Below are positions 46,401 to 57,522 of a stretch of 64,000 nucleotides of DNA, piece by piece. The notes under the pieces were generated by a model. It did no database searches, had not been told where the DNA came from, and worked only from the letters and a program-made list of their open reading frames with translations. The stretch lies in contig NC_135358.1 of NCBI RefSeq assembly GCF_051622035.1, positions 932,501 to 996,500 of the forward strand, written 5' to 3'. The stretch is from Arctopsyche grandis (lineage: Eukaryota; Arthropoda; Insecta; Trichoptera; Hydropsychidae). Numbering within the stretch: position 1 is the first letter of the stretch; each line of letters opens with the position of its first letter. Made by a program: the position numbers and the translations under genes.

Positions 46401-46795
46401 AACTAACTGAAATTATAATGATTTTAAACAACATTGGGAGCTTAGACGCTGGTTCGTTTTCTCAAGTAGAAAAAGTCAAAAAATTGCGTTTGTTTTCGAA
46501 TAAAATTAAACACATCGGCTGTGGAACTTTCGAAAAGACGACAGCATTGAAATGGTTAGAATTGGACGACAATTTGCTTACTACGTTGGATCATTGCATT
46601 TTCAGTGATAAAGTATTGACTGGCATAGAGTCTTTATTTATTGAGAAAAATCAGTGGAACTGTAATTGTGATTTGGGTTGGTTGAAAGATTTGAAAAATG
46701 AACACATAATTTTCGATAATCCAGCGTGTACAATACCATTTGAAAAATTCACTTTTTGTAATAAAAAGGTTAAAACCATTCCGATTATTGATTGA
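43427..46795 (+). CDS. LRR-9: secreted leucine-rich-repeat protein
   Basis: Exons 43427-43440, 45470-45704 and 45995-46795; 349 aa. Exon 1 gives M-V-A-K-G; a second phase-compatible donor (TATGG/GTAATT) 21 nt further would give a 12-residue start as in LRR-7. Exon 2: Y-L-V-T-S-R-K-L-V-Q-W-N-Q-I-L-P-G, core I-I-F-L-M-C-F-M-T-I-F-P-V, then a short N-cap with C-S-T-T ... V-D-C. Exon 3: K-F-P-N-W-S-G, LRRs, N-L-T, G-C-G-T-F, H-C-I-F-S, cap W-N-C-N-C-D-L-G-W-L. The LRRCT is shortened: A-S-H-S-N-L is missing (C-T-I-P-F-E-K-F-T-F-C), and the tail is basic-hydrophobic. Intron 1 is 2.0 kb because it holds a palindromic MITE and a hAT element; the exon-1 link is therefore inferred. Its block was duplicated to 24.9-26.5 kb. 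Confidence 0.75.
43549..43940. mobile_element. Palindromic MITE, complete copy
   Basis: Two arms of about 180 bp are near-perfect inverted copies around a short centre (about 43728-43756). Ends GGGTCTACC / complement CGGTCTCCG; arms share ACGGGCCGGAATG, CTTAAGTCGAAAGATC and CAACAGGAACAAGAGG-type blocks. Flanked by CATACATAC at 43540-43548 and 43941-43949, a 9-bp duplication, though this motif is also simple sequence. Non-coding. Relatives at 32079 and 22945. Confidence 0.8.
43963..44856 (-). mobile_element. hAT transposon derivative in LRR-9 intron 1
   Basis: Perfect 8-bp duplication TGTATGAT (43955-43962, 44857-44864). Ends TAATGTCACCA and (complement) TAAAGTGACCA; subterminal CGGGAC repeats. 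Carries the C-terminal part of a transposase on the minus strand (44616-44197). At 894 bp it is internally deleted. Confidence 0.82.
44197..44616 (-). pseudogene. hAT transposase C-terminal part
   Basis: Reads E-Y-I-L-C-L-P-G-T-N-A-H-V-E-R-V-F-S-Q-M-N-K-L-W-T, the hAT dimerisation signature (P-x-S/T-N-A-x-x-E-R-x-F-S). 139 codons, open; the N-terminal zinc finger and catalytic region are missing. Not host-derived; no sign of domestication. Confidence 0.85.
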
Positions 46796-48127
46796 TCAAA
46801 TATTAGATCTTTTAAAATGTAAGTATTTAAAAATTCATGTTAGATATTTACTACATGGTAAGTGCACATTTTATTCATTATAATAATATGTATACAACGC
46901 CAAGTGTAACTTTTTTCACTTTGGAAAATTAACAAAAATGATTACAAAACTGGTTGCAAAATATACTATTTGAAAGAAATATTTTTTTTTATTTATCCAT
47001 GTTTTATTTTGAAACATGCGGTTGTAAAAATTACTTTATTCGACTCATTATTATCATTTTTTATTTATTATAGAGAGATTTTTTACTGGAAAAATAACTG
47101 GTTCGACAATCAGAGTGAATGCGTTAATACTGAAAGCTTGTGCGCGTTTTTCAAATTTATATTTATTATTTACAAAATAGATGTACATCGATGGCTTGGT
47201 GCACAGATATTGTATGTCCATTTTTGAATTTGTATGTAATTTTACGTTTGTAGATGCTGGAATAATTCAGGTTTTTCTTTTCAAGGTAATTTACATACAT
47301 ATGTAGTATACAAAAATATCAAAAATTTGATTTTCAATAATTTTACAAATATAATATTTAGGTAGTAGAAAACGTTCAAGGCTTTCATCGATTTTATTAT
47401 ATTAATTTGTTTCCCTTTCCCATACACGGCGTTCTTCTCGAAATCTGAAAGTTTACACATTGTATCTGCATTGGTATATTTTTCAACTAGAATGATATTA
47501 AATACATCATATGCTATTGTTATATTATAAATCCAGTCAGTTGATTTTAATGGTTTCAATCTTCCTCCTCGGAAAAATTTACGCCTTCGAACCTTACAAC
47601 CATACACTTCGTATTCGTGTACCTCACCTTTTTCGGTGGGGAGACTATACTATTCACGGGAACTGAATGAAAGTCTTTCTAACGGAATTGCCGCTTGAGT
47701 TATTACGTTTTGATAAAAAATATTGAGATAGAAAACCAATCCTTATGAACGTGATGAAATAAAAAACTGGTCAAATAAATGCAAAATAGCACGGAGAAAA
47801 AATCCGTAAAAAAAATTATTTAACTTTTAAAATTTTCTAGACAATTAATTATAAGTATTTTAAAATAATACAAAATCAAAATCAATAGGAAAAACATCTG
47901 ACTATTGATTCCAATACTCACTTTAAGCAAATCAATACTATATTTTGAGTTAAAGACCGCAAAAGCCAAAAAACTATGAAAATCGCGCGTTTTTTTAAAT
48001 GCTCATATCTCGTAAACGATCACTAAAAAACAAAAATTATTATCATATTCAAAGTCAGTGAATTAAACTTAGTAAAGATTGATTATTTTTCGTTCTAATA
48101 TTTTTTTTTGTTTCTCAGTGTAAACAT
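46796..48127. other. LRR-9 downstream region
   Basis: Contains the LRR-9 3' flank that is also at 25935-26350 (CTTGGTGCACA, TAGATGCTGGAATAATTCAG). 47275-47600 is a minus-strand LRR 3' end, listed separately. 47600-48120 shows nothing recognisable. Confidence 0.45.
47275..47600 (-). pseudogene. Minus-strand LRR 3'-end scrap
   Basis: Minus strand F-E-G-V-N-F-S-E-E-E-D-stop (about 47590-47556), followed by the family 3' flank. The last cap cysteine is serine. Same arrangement as 26200-26524, showing a shared origin of the two blocks. Confidence 0.7.
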
Positions 48128-48895
48128 GAAGAAATGGCCAAAGTGATCCGTCGTGTTGAGACAGAGTGCAATGTGCTTGGCCTCTAGATAAACCGTCCCA
48201 AAACAAAAATTATGATAATTGATCGTCACCAACAGCTGCAAAACAACAACTTAAACGGTATATTTAGAGGTGGTTGATAATTTTGTCTATCTGGGGTCAC
48301 TCATATTCAACAACGGCGGCAGAGAATTGGAAATACGGCGCCGGATTATATTAGCAAAATCGGCAATGTCACAACTAACGGAGATTTGGAAGAATAGAAC
48401 CATTACAACTGCTGTCAAAATCCGTCTCGTGAAGAGTCTCGTTTTTTCTGTCTGCCTTTATGGAGTCGAGACGTGGACCATGAAGGCGGCGGATAGACGG
48501 AGAATGGACACTTTCGATATGTGGTGGTCCTGGAGTCGGCTATTGTGCATGCCTTGGACTAACAATCGAATAAATGTGTCTATTCTGGAAGAATTAAAAA
48601 TCAAGGATAGACTGTCAACAATATGCCTGAAACGTATATTGCAGTTCTTTGACCACATTGCACGAAAAGGTGAGGAGAGTTGTGGTTGGTAGCGTCGAAG
48701 GCAGAAGAGCCAGAGGTACATTGATCCCTCGCATCCACCTGGACTGACCAACTATCTGCAGTGACGGGTTCTTCCACGGAAGCAAGTCTTCGCCTTTCCG
48801 AATTTAGAACTAAATGAAGGCAGCTGGTTGACCGGACATCATAGTCACGATCCTCAGTGATGAGGGATCCGATAGCAATATAAATGACATTACAA
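48128..48895 (+). mobile_element. RTE-type LINE fragment (3' end)
   Basis: The frame at 48270-48692 reads Y-L-G-S-L-I-F-N-N-G-G, R-L-V-K-S-L-V-F-S-V-C-L-Y-G, E-T-W-T-M-K-A-A-D-R-R-R-M and N-V-S-I-L-E-E-L-K-I. This is the conserved C-terminal part of insect RTE endonuclease/reverse transcriptases. Sequence before it (48130-48260) is the same protein with stops and a frame change. The end TCCTCAGTGATGAGGGATCCGA is typical of RTE tails. It abuts truncated LRR-10. Confidence 0.8.
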
Positions 48896-48905
48896 TAGAA
48901 GAAAT

Positions 48906-49853
48906 TTAAGATAATTCAACAGTTTCAGTTAAATTAGTTGGATTGAATGGCAATACCATAGAGTTCACGTACAATAATTCTAATGTAGGTGCTACAAGTT
49001 TCATTGTGTTTGGGTTGATGTGATTGACTTCCAAAAAAGCAAAATCCAGTCTTATTAACGATTGCAGGCCTTCAAATGTTCTTTCTTCTATTGTATCAAT
49101 TTTCATATTATATAATCCTAAACGTCGCAACTTTTCGAAAGCATATCCCACAAATGCTTTGTTTTCAATGCTGTTAATGTTCAATGATGAATATATTCGA
49201 AGACTTAAAATACGGAAGCTTGTTGTATTAATCCAATTCTGGGATAATTTTCCGTTATCAATCGATAAATTTCGCAGACGCAGAATACCAATGGTTGACC
49301 CTCCAATGATAGAATTCTAAAAATGATATCAATATTATTTTATTGTAATTATCTTCAAATTGGTGTTTTAAAATGAAAATGATTCACAACGTGTACATTA
49401 TGACAAATCACAAATGTGGTTAAATTAAAATATACATACATATATAAATAACTTTCCAACAAATATGAAAATTATTAAAATTTTATATCACATATTTAAT
49501 TGGAATATATTTTTAATGGTAGTAAAAATTAATATTTACCTTAATTTGTTCTTCTATCATCGCTATTAAGTCATTTACGTTTACATTATCACATTCAATA
49601 AGGAATAATCCACCTTCATTACCGTCAAAGCATCTTGGTGCAAATGAAGATTTTTGTTCATACTTTTGGAATGCGTAGGACTGGGTTACCGGAAATATAA
49701 TCGCGAAATAAAATAGGAAAATAATTCCGGACATTTGTCCGATTCGGGTTAATTTTCCATTCGCCACACAGTATCTGAAAATCCAATTAGTTAATATAAT
49801 ACCAATTAATTATAATTACATAATATAGAGAATACCAACCCGATAAAAGCCAT
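48906..49853 (-). pseudogene. LRR-10: 3'-truncated, head-to-head with LRR-11
   Basis: Minus strand exons 49853-49840, 49774-49540 and 49316-48906. Frame gives 219 aa: M-A-F-I-G, Y-C-V-A-N-G-K-L-T-R-I-G-Q-M-S-G, core I-I-F-L-F-Y-F-A-I-I-F, N-cap R-C-F-D-G-N-E-G-G-L-F-L-I-E-C, then exon 3 to N-L-T-E-T-V-E-L-S-stop. The second half of the LRRs, internal cysteines and LRRCT are missing; the RTE fragment begins just beyond. Nearly identical to LRR-11 over what is left, so truncation came after the inverted duplication. Confidence 0.8.
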
Positions 49854-49870
49854 GGTTTTTGATATCAAAA

Positions 49871-49902
49871 AGTCCGATTTCTTCGGCCACCTTTCTGAGA
49901 GT
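49871..49902 (-). promoter_or_regulatory. Inr + DPE of LRR-10
   Basis: Minus strand CATTCACTC with +1 A at 49902 and GGACT at 49875-49871 (+28 to +32). Confidence 0.55.
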
Positions 49903-50178
49903 GAATGTGTGGCTTTGTTTGAACAAATAAGTGATTTATCATAATAAACTTCATTTTTTGTTACTATGTATGGACATATGCATAAATATACAAAGGTAGA
50001 GTAAAAATTAAATAAGAATATTAAATTATCGTTATTTTTTTCAGTCATTTTTTTTACCTCAAAATAGTTTAAATACAAAAAAAAACGAATGATTGATAGA
50101 CACAATGAAATCAATCAACAATGCTGTGATTAATTATTATGATAAATCACTTATTTGTTCAAACAAAGCCACACATTC

Positions 50179-50210
50179 ACTCTCAGAAAGGTGGCCGAAG
50201 AAATCGGACG
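50179..50210 (+). promoter_or_regulatory. Inr + DPE of LRR-11
   Basis: CATTCACTC with +1 A at 50179; GGACG at 50206-50210 (+28 to +32). About 276 bp separate this start from the opposing LRR-10 start, so the space may act as a two-way promoter. Confidence 0.6.
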
Positions 50211-50227
50211 CTTTGATATCAAACACC

Positions 50228-51565
50228 ATGGCGTTTATCGGGTTGGTATTCTCTATATTATGTAATTATAATTAATTGGTATTATATTAACTAATTGGAT
50301 TTTCAGATACTGTGCGGCGAATGGAAGATCAACCCGGATCAGAAAAATGTCCGGAATTATTTTCCTATTTTATTTCGCGATTATATTTCCTGTAACCCAG
50401 TCCTACGCAGTCCAAAAGTATGAACAAAAATCTTCATTTGCACCGAGATGCTTTGACGGTAATGAAGGTGGATTATTCTTTATTGAATGTGATAATGTAA
50501 ACGTAAATGACTTAACAGCGATGATAGAAGAACAAATTAAGGTAAATATTAATTTTTACTACCATTAAAAATATATTCCAATTAAATTCGTGATATAAAA
50601 TTTTAATAATTTTCATATGTGTTGGAAAGTTATTTATATATGTATGTATATTTTAATTTAACCACATTTGTGATTTGTCATAATGTACACGTTGTGAATC
50701 ATTTGCATTTTAAAACACCAATTTGAAGAGAATTACAATAAAATAATATTGTTCTCATTTTTAGAATTCTACCATTGGAGGGTCAACCATTGGTATTCTG
50801 CGTTTGCGAAATTTATCGATTGAGAACGGAAAATTATCCCAGAATTGGATTAATACAACAAGCTTCCGTATTTTAAGTCTTCGAATATATTCATCATTGA
50901 ATATTAACAGGATTGAAACCAAGGCATTTGTGGGATATGCTTTCGAAAAGTTGCTACATTTAGAATTTAATATTATGAACATTGATACAATAGAAGAAGG
51001 AACATTTGAAGGCCTGCAATCGTTGATGAGACTGGATTTTGTTTTTTTGAAAGTCAATCACATCAACGCAAACGCTTTGAAACTTGTAGCACCTACATTA
51101 GAATTATTGTACGTGCATTCAATGGTATTGCCATTTAATCCAACCAATTTAACTGGAACTGTCAAACTACCTCAAATTGAATCCATTGTAATGACTGGCA
51201 ATAGAATGTCAAATATCGACTCTGGATCGTTCGCCCAAATATCAAACACTCCGTATTTGTATTTGGACTATAATAAAATTGAAAATATCGGCTGTGGAGC
51301 TTTCCAGAATATGACAATGTTGACCCGGTTGTCTTTGATTAGGAATGGTCTTACTACGTTAGATTCTTGCGTTTTCGGTGAGGAGACTATAAGTAATTTA
51401 CAACCATACACTTTGAATCTGGGGGAAAATAAATGGAATTGCAACTGTGATTTGGACTGGTTGAAACAATTGAAAATTAACAATAAAGTCGTAGATGATC
51501 CAACGTGTGCGTCACATTCAAATCTACCTTTCGAAGACGTCAATTTTTGCGAGGAGGAAGATTAA
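50228..51565 (+). CDS. LRR-11: secreted leucine-rich-repeat protein
   Basis: Exons 50228-50241, 50307-50541 and 50765-51565; 349 aa. M-A-F-I-G, Y-C-A-A-N-G-R-S-T-R-I-R-K-M-S-G, core I-I-F-L-F-Y-F-A-I-I-F-P-V, cleavage after T-Q-S. N-cap R-C-F-D-G-N-E-G-G-L-F-F-I-E-C: the T-D-I-P-S-G loop of other young copies is replaced by D-G-N-E-G-G. Exon 3: N-S-T-I-G-G, N-T-T, eight LRRs, N-L-T, G-C-G-A-F, S-C-V-F-G, cap N-K-W-N-C-N-C-D-L-D-W-L ... V-N-F-C-E-E-E-D. Introns 65 and 223 nt. The cleanest intact copy; its mirror partner is LRR-10. Confidence 0.88.
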
Positions 51566-52214
51566 AGCCGTTAAAATTATCAACTGATTAGATTTATAGT
51601 ACAAAAAAAACTCACGATGTATTTTATATCATTCAAGTTAAAAATATACTTATTTATAATATGCAGATACAATTTGTGTTTATTTTTTTGGATTTATAAT
51701 ATAATAAAAAACATGCGATGTATTTAATATCTTTCAAGTTTAAAAATATAGCAATTGATAATAAGCAAATAAATGTGTGTTTATTTTTAACCCAATTTTA
51801 AGTATTTTACAATAAACGTACAGTATAAATGTACAGTAAGGTTCTTAATCGAATATTCGAAGATTCGCCTGATTGTCACCTATACAAATATTCAAATAAT
51901 CAATCGAAAATTCGTACAATATTAGTTTACACCATTTCGAATGAAATTGTAAAATTATCGCGCGATTTAAAAAACACATATATCTCCGAATCTCAAGCCA
52001 ATCAACATTTTTTATTACCAGATTCGTGTTCACTGGGCATATATGTATCTATAAGAAAAGTCATATCTCGTCTCTGAACCAAAAAAAAAGTCGTTATTTG
52101 TCGAATAGTGTAATCAATACTTATGTACACAAAATACATGTTGATAAATTTATAACATGATAATTTATTTTTAATTTATTAACGCTTTAAAAATCATACT
52201 CATAAATAGGATGC
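51566..52214. other. LRR-11 3' flank and repeat pieces
   Basis: The family 3' flank occurs twice in tandem (AATATACTTATTTATAATATGC near 51640, AATATAGCAATTGATAATAAGC near 51745). 51835-52110 is a partial copy of the 23317 hAT-like MITE joined to the element seen at 34617-35208. Confidence 0.5.
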
Positions 52215-52520
52215 GGTGCATCCGCTCTAAAATCGCCAGACAAATTGAACGACAGATTAACGGATGGGTGCTTTAAATGCAATTCTCGTCTTCTTGAATG
52301 ATAGATTGCACATCAGATGACGAGTAACCTTTCGATGTGCACAGATGAAATTATTAAAATGGTAATTATTAAAATTGAGTTGGATCTTTCTGGCGAGTTT
52401 AATAAGGCAAGATTCGGAACTTATCTTGCCTTATCATTCGAGAAAACGAGAATTACGTTTAAAGCTGCCGTTCTGTTAATCTGTCGTTCGTTTGTCTGGC
52501 GATTTTAGAGCGGATGCACC
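52215..52520. mobile_element. MITE with inverted ends of about 45 bp
   Basis: Left GGTGCATCCGCTCTAAAATC GCCAGACAAA..., right its complement with a few changes, including GAACGACAGATTAAC. Inside, TTCTCG(T/A)CTTCTTGAATGATAG and TCAGATGACGAGTAACC also occur near 42495. Target duplication not evident. 306 bp, non-coding. Confidence 0.75.
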
Positions 52521-52544
52521 AAACCCTCATACATAACAATGTTT

Positions 52545-53135
52545 TGCAAATTTGACAGATATTTTATTTGGTGGCTCAAAAGATTGGTCTAATGGAGTCA
52601 TATATTGTCAGTAATGATTTTATTTTATTATAAAAAATTATTTTTTGTTTGAAATGAAAAACGATTTGTTTAATCATTCATTAAAATTTGATCGTTTTTT
52701 TTTCAATTTTTGTTGTGAATATTTTCAAATATCAAAGCGTTTACGCTTTCAAATACCAAAGTGTCTGCGCTTCATTTCTAAACACGAACGTTGTTTTTAC
52801 GGTCATAATATTAATATTAATAAAAATTATATTAAATAAGTAAAAAAATTAATAAAAAAGATAATAAATAAAAATTATTAGAAAATTTATGTTTAAAATT
52901 CCAATCGTTAAACGTAAAAGATCTCAAAAGTGTATAAACGTAAAATTTACCGATAGCAATTGCAGAGCATGACGAGATTAATCAATTATGATCAACGTGA
53001 TTATTTAAGACAAAACACTTACAAAATCGAAATGATCAACTGCAATAATTCATATTGTTGGCGTAGGCAGTAAATTTTTTTACTACTAAAAACCATACCA
53101 ATGACTGGTACGAAGGTAAAATTCTGCATGTTTGG
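52545..53135 (+). pseudogene. Orphan LRR exon-2 remnant and orphan exon 1
   Basis: 52558-52610 is the start of a diverged exon 2 (GGTGGCTCAAAAGATTGGTC); 53101-53135 is an exon 1 (M-T-G-T-K-V-K-F-C-M-F-G, donor TTTGG/GTAATT). Order and content match 36176-36754, i.e. the block upstream of LRR-7 was duplicated here without exons 2-3. The orphan exon could act as an alternative first exon for LRR-12, since its phase fits. Confidence 0.65.
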
Positions 53136-53300
53136 GTAATTACATATTTTTACCTCCATACAATCAATGTTTATTATCTGAGATTTATTTTTATTATCTC
53201 AAAAGTATAAAATTACACAATCCAATCAAACAATGATGATCGTTGTGATTAATTTAAGATAAACTATCTGTTTATCAAAATGCGAAACTCACAATCATTC

Positions 53301-53332
53301 TTACTGAGAAAAAATCATAAAAACATCGAACA
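53301..53332 (+). promoter_or_regulatory. Inr-like + DPE-like box of LRR-12
   Basis: CATTCTTAC (T at +1, 53301) and GAACA at 53328-53332, +28. Weaker match, same spacing. Confidence 0.4.
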
Positions 53333-53351
53333 TTTTCACAACATGAAAGCC

Positions 53352-54864
53352 ATGGCTATAACGAGGTTTGGATTATTTATATTGGAATGATTTTATTTAA
53401 TATATAGTATAAAATCTAGTATTTTTCATATGTACATATGTATATTGTAAATTTCAAAGAAATTTGTTGAAAAAAGGAATATTAGTCCAGTGGGATCAAA
53501 CATTCTCTGGAATGATTATCTTTATTTGTATATTGGCAGCTTTTCCGGTAACTGAGTCCTATACCAATTTGAAAGAAACAGAAAAAGCTCCATTTGCAGC
53601 CAATTGTGTCACTGATGTTATAGAAAGTATAGACGATGAAGATAAGTACGTGGTCCATTGCACTGGGGTCAACGTAAAAGACTTAACTGCAATGTTAGAA
53701 AAGGAAGTTGAAGTAGAGTTTCGTGATTAATCAAACACATTTAACGCTGAAATAAATAAATTGAGATTTTATATATGTAACTATAAGTTATTCACATAAT
53801 AGATACGCATGATACGTATTTTTATAAATGTTTCCTTGATTTTTACAAGTAAAAAACATTCAATTCTTTAACGATATTAATATTTATAAATAGTTCAATA
53901 TATTAATATTTATAAAATATGTGGTTATTTATAATATTATTATCACAAGAGTTTAAATTTCAGTACATAATTAATGTCGTGTAAAGAAAAATATTTCCAA
54001 AGTCTAAAAATCTATTTATTTATTTTTATGTGTTTACAATATGTACTATTGTAATGTTCATCATCGTTTTAGTAATAATTTTTGAATTTTCAGAATTTTG
54101 AAAATGGGACGCGATCTATAGATTATCTCCTTATAGAAAGCTTAGCTGTAGATACTAAAAAACTATCGGAAAAATGGATCGACACAACAAGTTTCCGTAT
54201 AAAGCTGCTAAAAATAATTTCAGCGAAAATCGACAGCATTGAGATCAACGCATTTAAAGGATTCGCCTTTGAAACAGTGACTGATTTATATATACACAAC
54301 ACAAAAATCAACACATTAGAAGAGGGCACTTTTGAGGGCTTGCAATCTGTGACTATATTGGAAATATACAAATGCGAAGTAATTCTCATAAAAGAAAACG
54401 CTTTAAAAGCAATAGCACCCACATTGCAACAGTTGGGTATCCAATATATCCCCCTTAATCCGATCAATTTAACCGGAACATTTCCTTTTCCCCAACTTAC
54501 GAAACTCGAAATACATCACACAAAAATGCCAAAATTAGACTCTGCATCTTTCTCTCGCATGGAAAAAGCTGAAATCGTATATGTGGGCTCGAACGAAATT
54601 CAGCACATCGACTGTGGAACTTTCGAGAAGATGAAATCATTGAAGACAGTGTCTGTGCAGAAAAATCTTTTGACAGCATTGGATTCGTGCGTGTTTGGCA
54701 ATGACGTAATAAATAGTCTGGAATATATATGGATCGATGGAAATAGTTGGAATTGCATTTGCGAATTGGAATGGTTGAAAGATTTGAGAATTTTGGACAG
54801 GCCAAAATGTGCATCGCATTCGGATAAACCTTTCGATGACGTTGAATTTTGCGAAGAAACATAA
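53352..54864 (+). CDS. LRR-12: secreted leucine-rich-repeat protein
   Basis: Exons 53352-53365, 53460-53712 and 54094-54864; 345 aa. M-A-I-T-R, then N-L-L-K-K-G-I-L-V-Q-W-D-Q-T-F-S-G and core M-I-I-F-I-C-I-L-A-A-F-P-V. The acceptor reads TTTCAAAG instead of TTTCACAG. N-cap C-V-T-D ... V-H-C with an acidic insert (E-S-I-D-D-E-D-K). Exon 3 N-F-E-N-G-T; D-T-T replaces the N-T-T sequon (I-D-T-T), N-L-T is kept; G-C-G-T-F reads D-C-G-T-F; S-C-V-F-G; cap N-S-W-N-C-I-C-E-L-E-W-L, with a shortened cap loop; tail E-E-T. Among the most diverged members. Confidence 0.83.
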
Positions 54865-55430
54865 AATCATTCAAGTCAGATTTATTCCTACATTATTACT
54901 AAATAAACGGTCACACTTTTATAAACAATCGCCAAAACGATTTAATAGTTATAAAATATACGAATTGAAAGATGAAATTTATTTTCATTGATACTACAAT
55001 TTACTCTTAAAACAATACACCATACATACGTATGTACATATTTTTACATATACTTTGTTTATATTCATTGAATAAAAATATATATTTATTTTAAAAACAT
55101 TTTCTTTTTATATTTAAGAGTCCAAAAAATTTGAATGAAAAAAATAATCATATCAGTGATCGATTCGAAATTAATAAATGTGAGTCGATTAATTTTTAGT
55201 CTACTATTTTGCTAATCGTTCCTTGCTAAATAATTAAAATCTACAGATATATTTCTGACAATTCCCGATGCGTTTTAAGCTGCAATTTTATTTTATTATT
55301 GTTCTGCGATAGTGATCGCTCTACGCTCATTATTGCAGAGCTCCATTTAGTTAATCGAAAAAGATTATCAATATAATACAATAATAATAAGATAAAAAAC
55401 ATTATAGTTGAAATTCCAAACTCAAATCAT
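54865..55430. other. Intergenic, no gene seen
   Basis: LRR-12 3' flank with AATAAA at about 55069; otherwise AT-rich, nothing recognised. Confidence 0.4.
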
Positions 55431-55432
55431 TC

Positions 55433-55464
55433 ATTTCAGAAAAAGTCGACAAATACGCCAAACG
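55433..55464 (+). promoter_or_regulatory. Inr + DPE-like box of LRR-13
   Basis: CATTCATTTC with +1 A at 55433; AAACG at 55460-55464 in the DPE position. Confidence 0.45.
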
Positions 55465-55472
55465 TTTCACTG

Positions 55473-57353
55473 ATGATGATCAGGACTGTTACCAGGTTGA
55501 AGTTCCCCATATTATACTTACTATATTATATATTACTTATATAATTACTTTTAACACCAATACTCGGTACACTATTTATTAACATATATGGCCAGCAGTT
55601 TGGCTTAGTGGTAGCGTATATATTTAGCACCACTGAGGTCAAAGGTTCGAGTCCTCGCCACTACTGGTTAGATTTGGGGGTTTTGTGACTCCAAATCGAT
55701 CGTTTCTCTATCAGAGTTTGCCAATTTTATCTGATCATTGCTGAAACGGTTCCTGAAAATTGGTATTAGATCTAATCCTGTTGTCACAAAATCTGCCTGT
55801 GTATAATTTGTAATAATTATACACAGTAATCTGAAATCTATAGATATCTCTATAGACATCTCTATAAATTCGTATTTATTATATGTATAAAAATTGTATA
55901 CAAAAAAAAAATCTAAAAATAATCCATAGATGTCTCTATGATTATTATTTCTGATTAATTGTTATATGCTATATATTCTGATTGTATATGTATGTATTAC
56001 TGTATGTCTGATTTCTGATTGTTTATGTATTCTGTATTTCGTTAACGTACACCCGTCGCATTGGAGCAAATCTGTAATGGCGAGTGTATATTGATTTGTA
56101 ACAATAAAATAAAATAAATAAAATAAAATGTATTGTTAATTTCAGAAATTTGATGGCAGAAAGTAGGTTGCACCAATGGAATCAAATATTGCATGGAATG
56201 GTTTTCTTTGTGTGTTTATTGGTAATTATTCCGGTGACCGAGTCCTATTCAGTCCAAAAAAAAAAATGATTGCACCTTCACAGTTTCGGCAGAAAATGAA
56301 TACACTGTCAAATGCAGGGATGTGAACGTAAATGACTTGACAGCGATGATAGAAAAAGAAGTTGAGGTACACTTGAATTTTCATTTTATATGCAATTTTA
56401 ATAGAAAACTTTCACAATTATCTCTATGTAATAGAAACTTCGGTAAAATAGAATAATATTTATAAAATTTTGTAGATTTTTACAATTATGTACATTTATT
56501 TACAGAAACTGTAAGAATATAAGTCTTAGCAATTATATTCAAGATTTAATTTCATTTTCAGAATTTCCCCGGCGAAAAGCATACCGTACACTATCTGAAT
56601 ATTGAAAATTTGTTGGCAGACAACGGAAAGCTTACACAAAACTGGATTAATACGACACGCTTCCGTATATCAAACCTTCTAATAATTTCGATGGAAATCG
56701 ACAACATTGAAAACAATGCATTTAAAGGATACGCTTTCGAAACGTTGACATCTATGTATCTGCTTGGATTAAAAACTGACACATTAGAAGAAGGCACGTT
56801 CGAAGGCCTTCAACTATTAAGAAATTTGACATTGTATAAGATGGAAATAAAGCACATCAACGAAAACGCTTTTAAAGCTATATCACCCAATTTGGAATTA
56901 TTAACGATATCTGAGATGATATTGCCCTTCAATCCAACTAATTTAACCGGAACCATTCCTTTGCCCAAACTAACGACTGTATATATAGTTAATAATAAAA
57001 TTGTAAGCTTAGACGCTGGGTCGTTTTCTGGAATAGACAACGTCATCTATTTGTTTTTGGACTGGAATTATATTAAACACGTCGGCTGTGGAACTTTTGA
57101 GAAGATGACATCATTGCAGTATTTTTCTTTAGGGGCTAATCTTCTTACAACATTAGATTCTTGCGTTTTCAGTGATGAGGTAATAAATAGTCTATATTTA
57201 ATGTGGATGGCGCGCAATGTATGGGATTGTAATTGTGATTTGGTCTGGTTAAAACAATTGAAACTAGACAGAATAATTATCGACGATCCATTGTGTGCAT
57301 CTCATTCAAATCTCCTTTTCGAAGAAGTCGATTTTTGCGAAGAGAAAATTTAA
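55473..57353 (+). pseudogene. LRR-13: LRR gene with a poly-A frameshift in exon 2
   Basis: Exons 55473-55495, 56146-56366 and 56562-57353. The conserved ATG has become AGG, but two upstream in-frame ATGs give M-M-I-R-T-V-T-R. Exon 2: N-L-M-A-E-S-R-L-H-Q-W-N-Q-I-L-H-G, core M-V-F-F-V-C-L-L-V-I-I-P-V, then S-Y-S-V-Q-K-K-K and a TGA straight after a run of 11 A (56256-56266). With ten A the frame would run on to D-C-T-F-T-V ... V-K-C and join exon 3. Exon 3 is fully open (N-F-P-G-E-K, N-T-T, N-L-T, G-C-G-T-F, S-C-V-F-S, W-D-C-N-C-D-L-V-W-L ... V-D-F-C). The single break in a homopolymer may be real or a sequencing error. Intron 1 holds a SINE. Confidence 0.7.
55590..56129 (+). mobile_element. 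tRNA-derived SINE in LRR-13 intron 1
   Basis: A box TGGCTTAGTGG and B box GGTTCGAGTCC with tRNA-like spacing, then a body shared with 57523-57926 (TTTGTGACTCCAA, ATCGATCGTTTCT, GAAACGGTTCCT, CATAGATGTCTCTA), ending in an A/T-rich tail (AATAAAATAAAATAAA). Confidence 0.8.
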
Positions 57354-57399
57354 AACGAATCAAATCGAGGACTGTTCATATTATGTACTATTACTTTTT

Positions 57400-57478
57400 T
57401 TTTGTAATTGGCCAGGAAGGCGCATCGGTTTTACCTGTTAGGCCTTCCTGGTATAAATATATAAATTAAATTAAATAA
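57400..57478 (+). mobile_element. 3' end of a SINE
   Basis: TTGTAATTGGCCAGGAAGGCGC ... GGCCTTCCTGGTATAAATAT: the tail hairpin of the SINE family (CCAGGAAGGC/GCCTTCCTGG), with A-rich end. No head. Confidence 0.6.
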
Positions 57479-57522
57479 AAATAACATATAAACACACGAA
57501 AAGCTCAACTACACATAGATAT

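Noticed and set aside
55590-55680. A possible tRNA gene (A and B boxes present)
   Set aside because: No cloverleaf acceptor stem, and the same head recurs with a shared non-tRNA body; it is a SINE.
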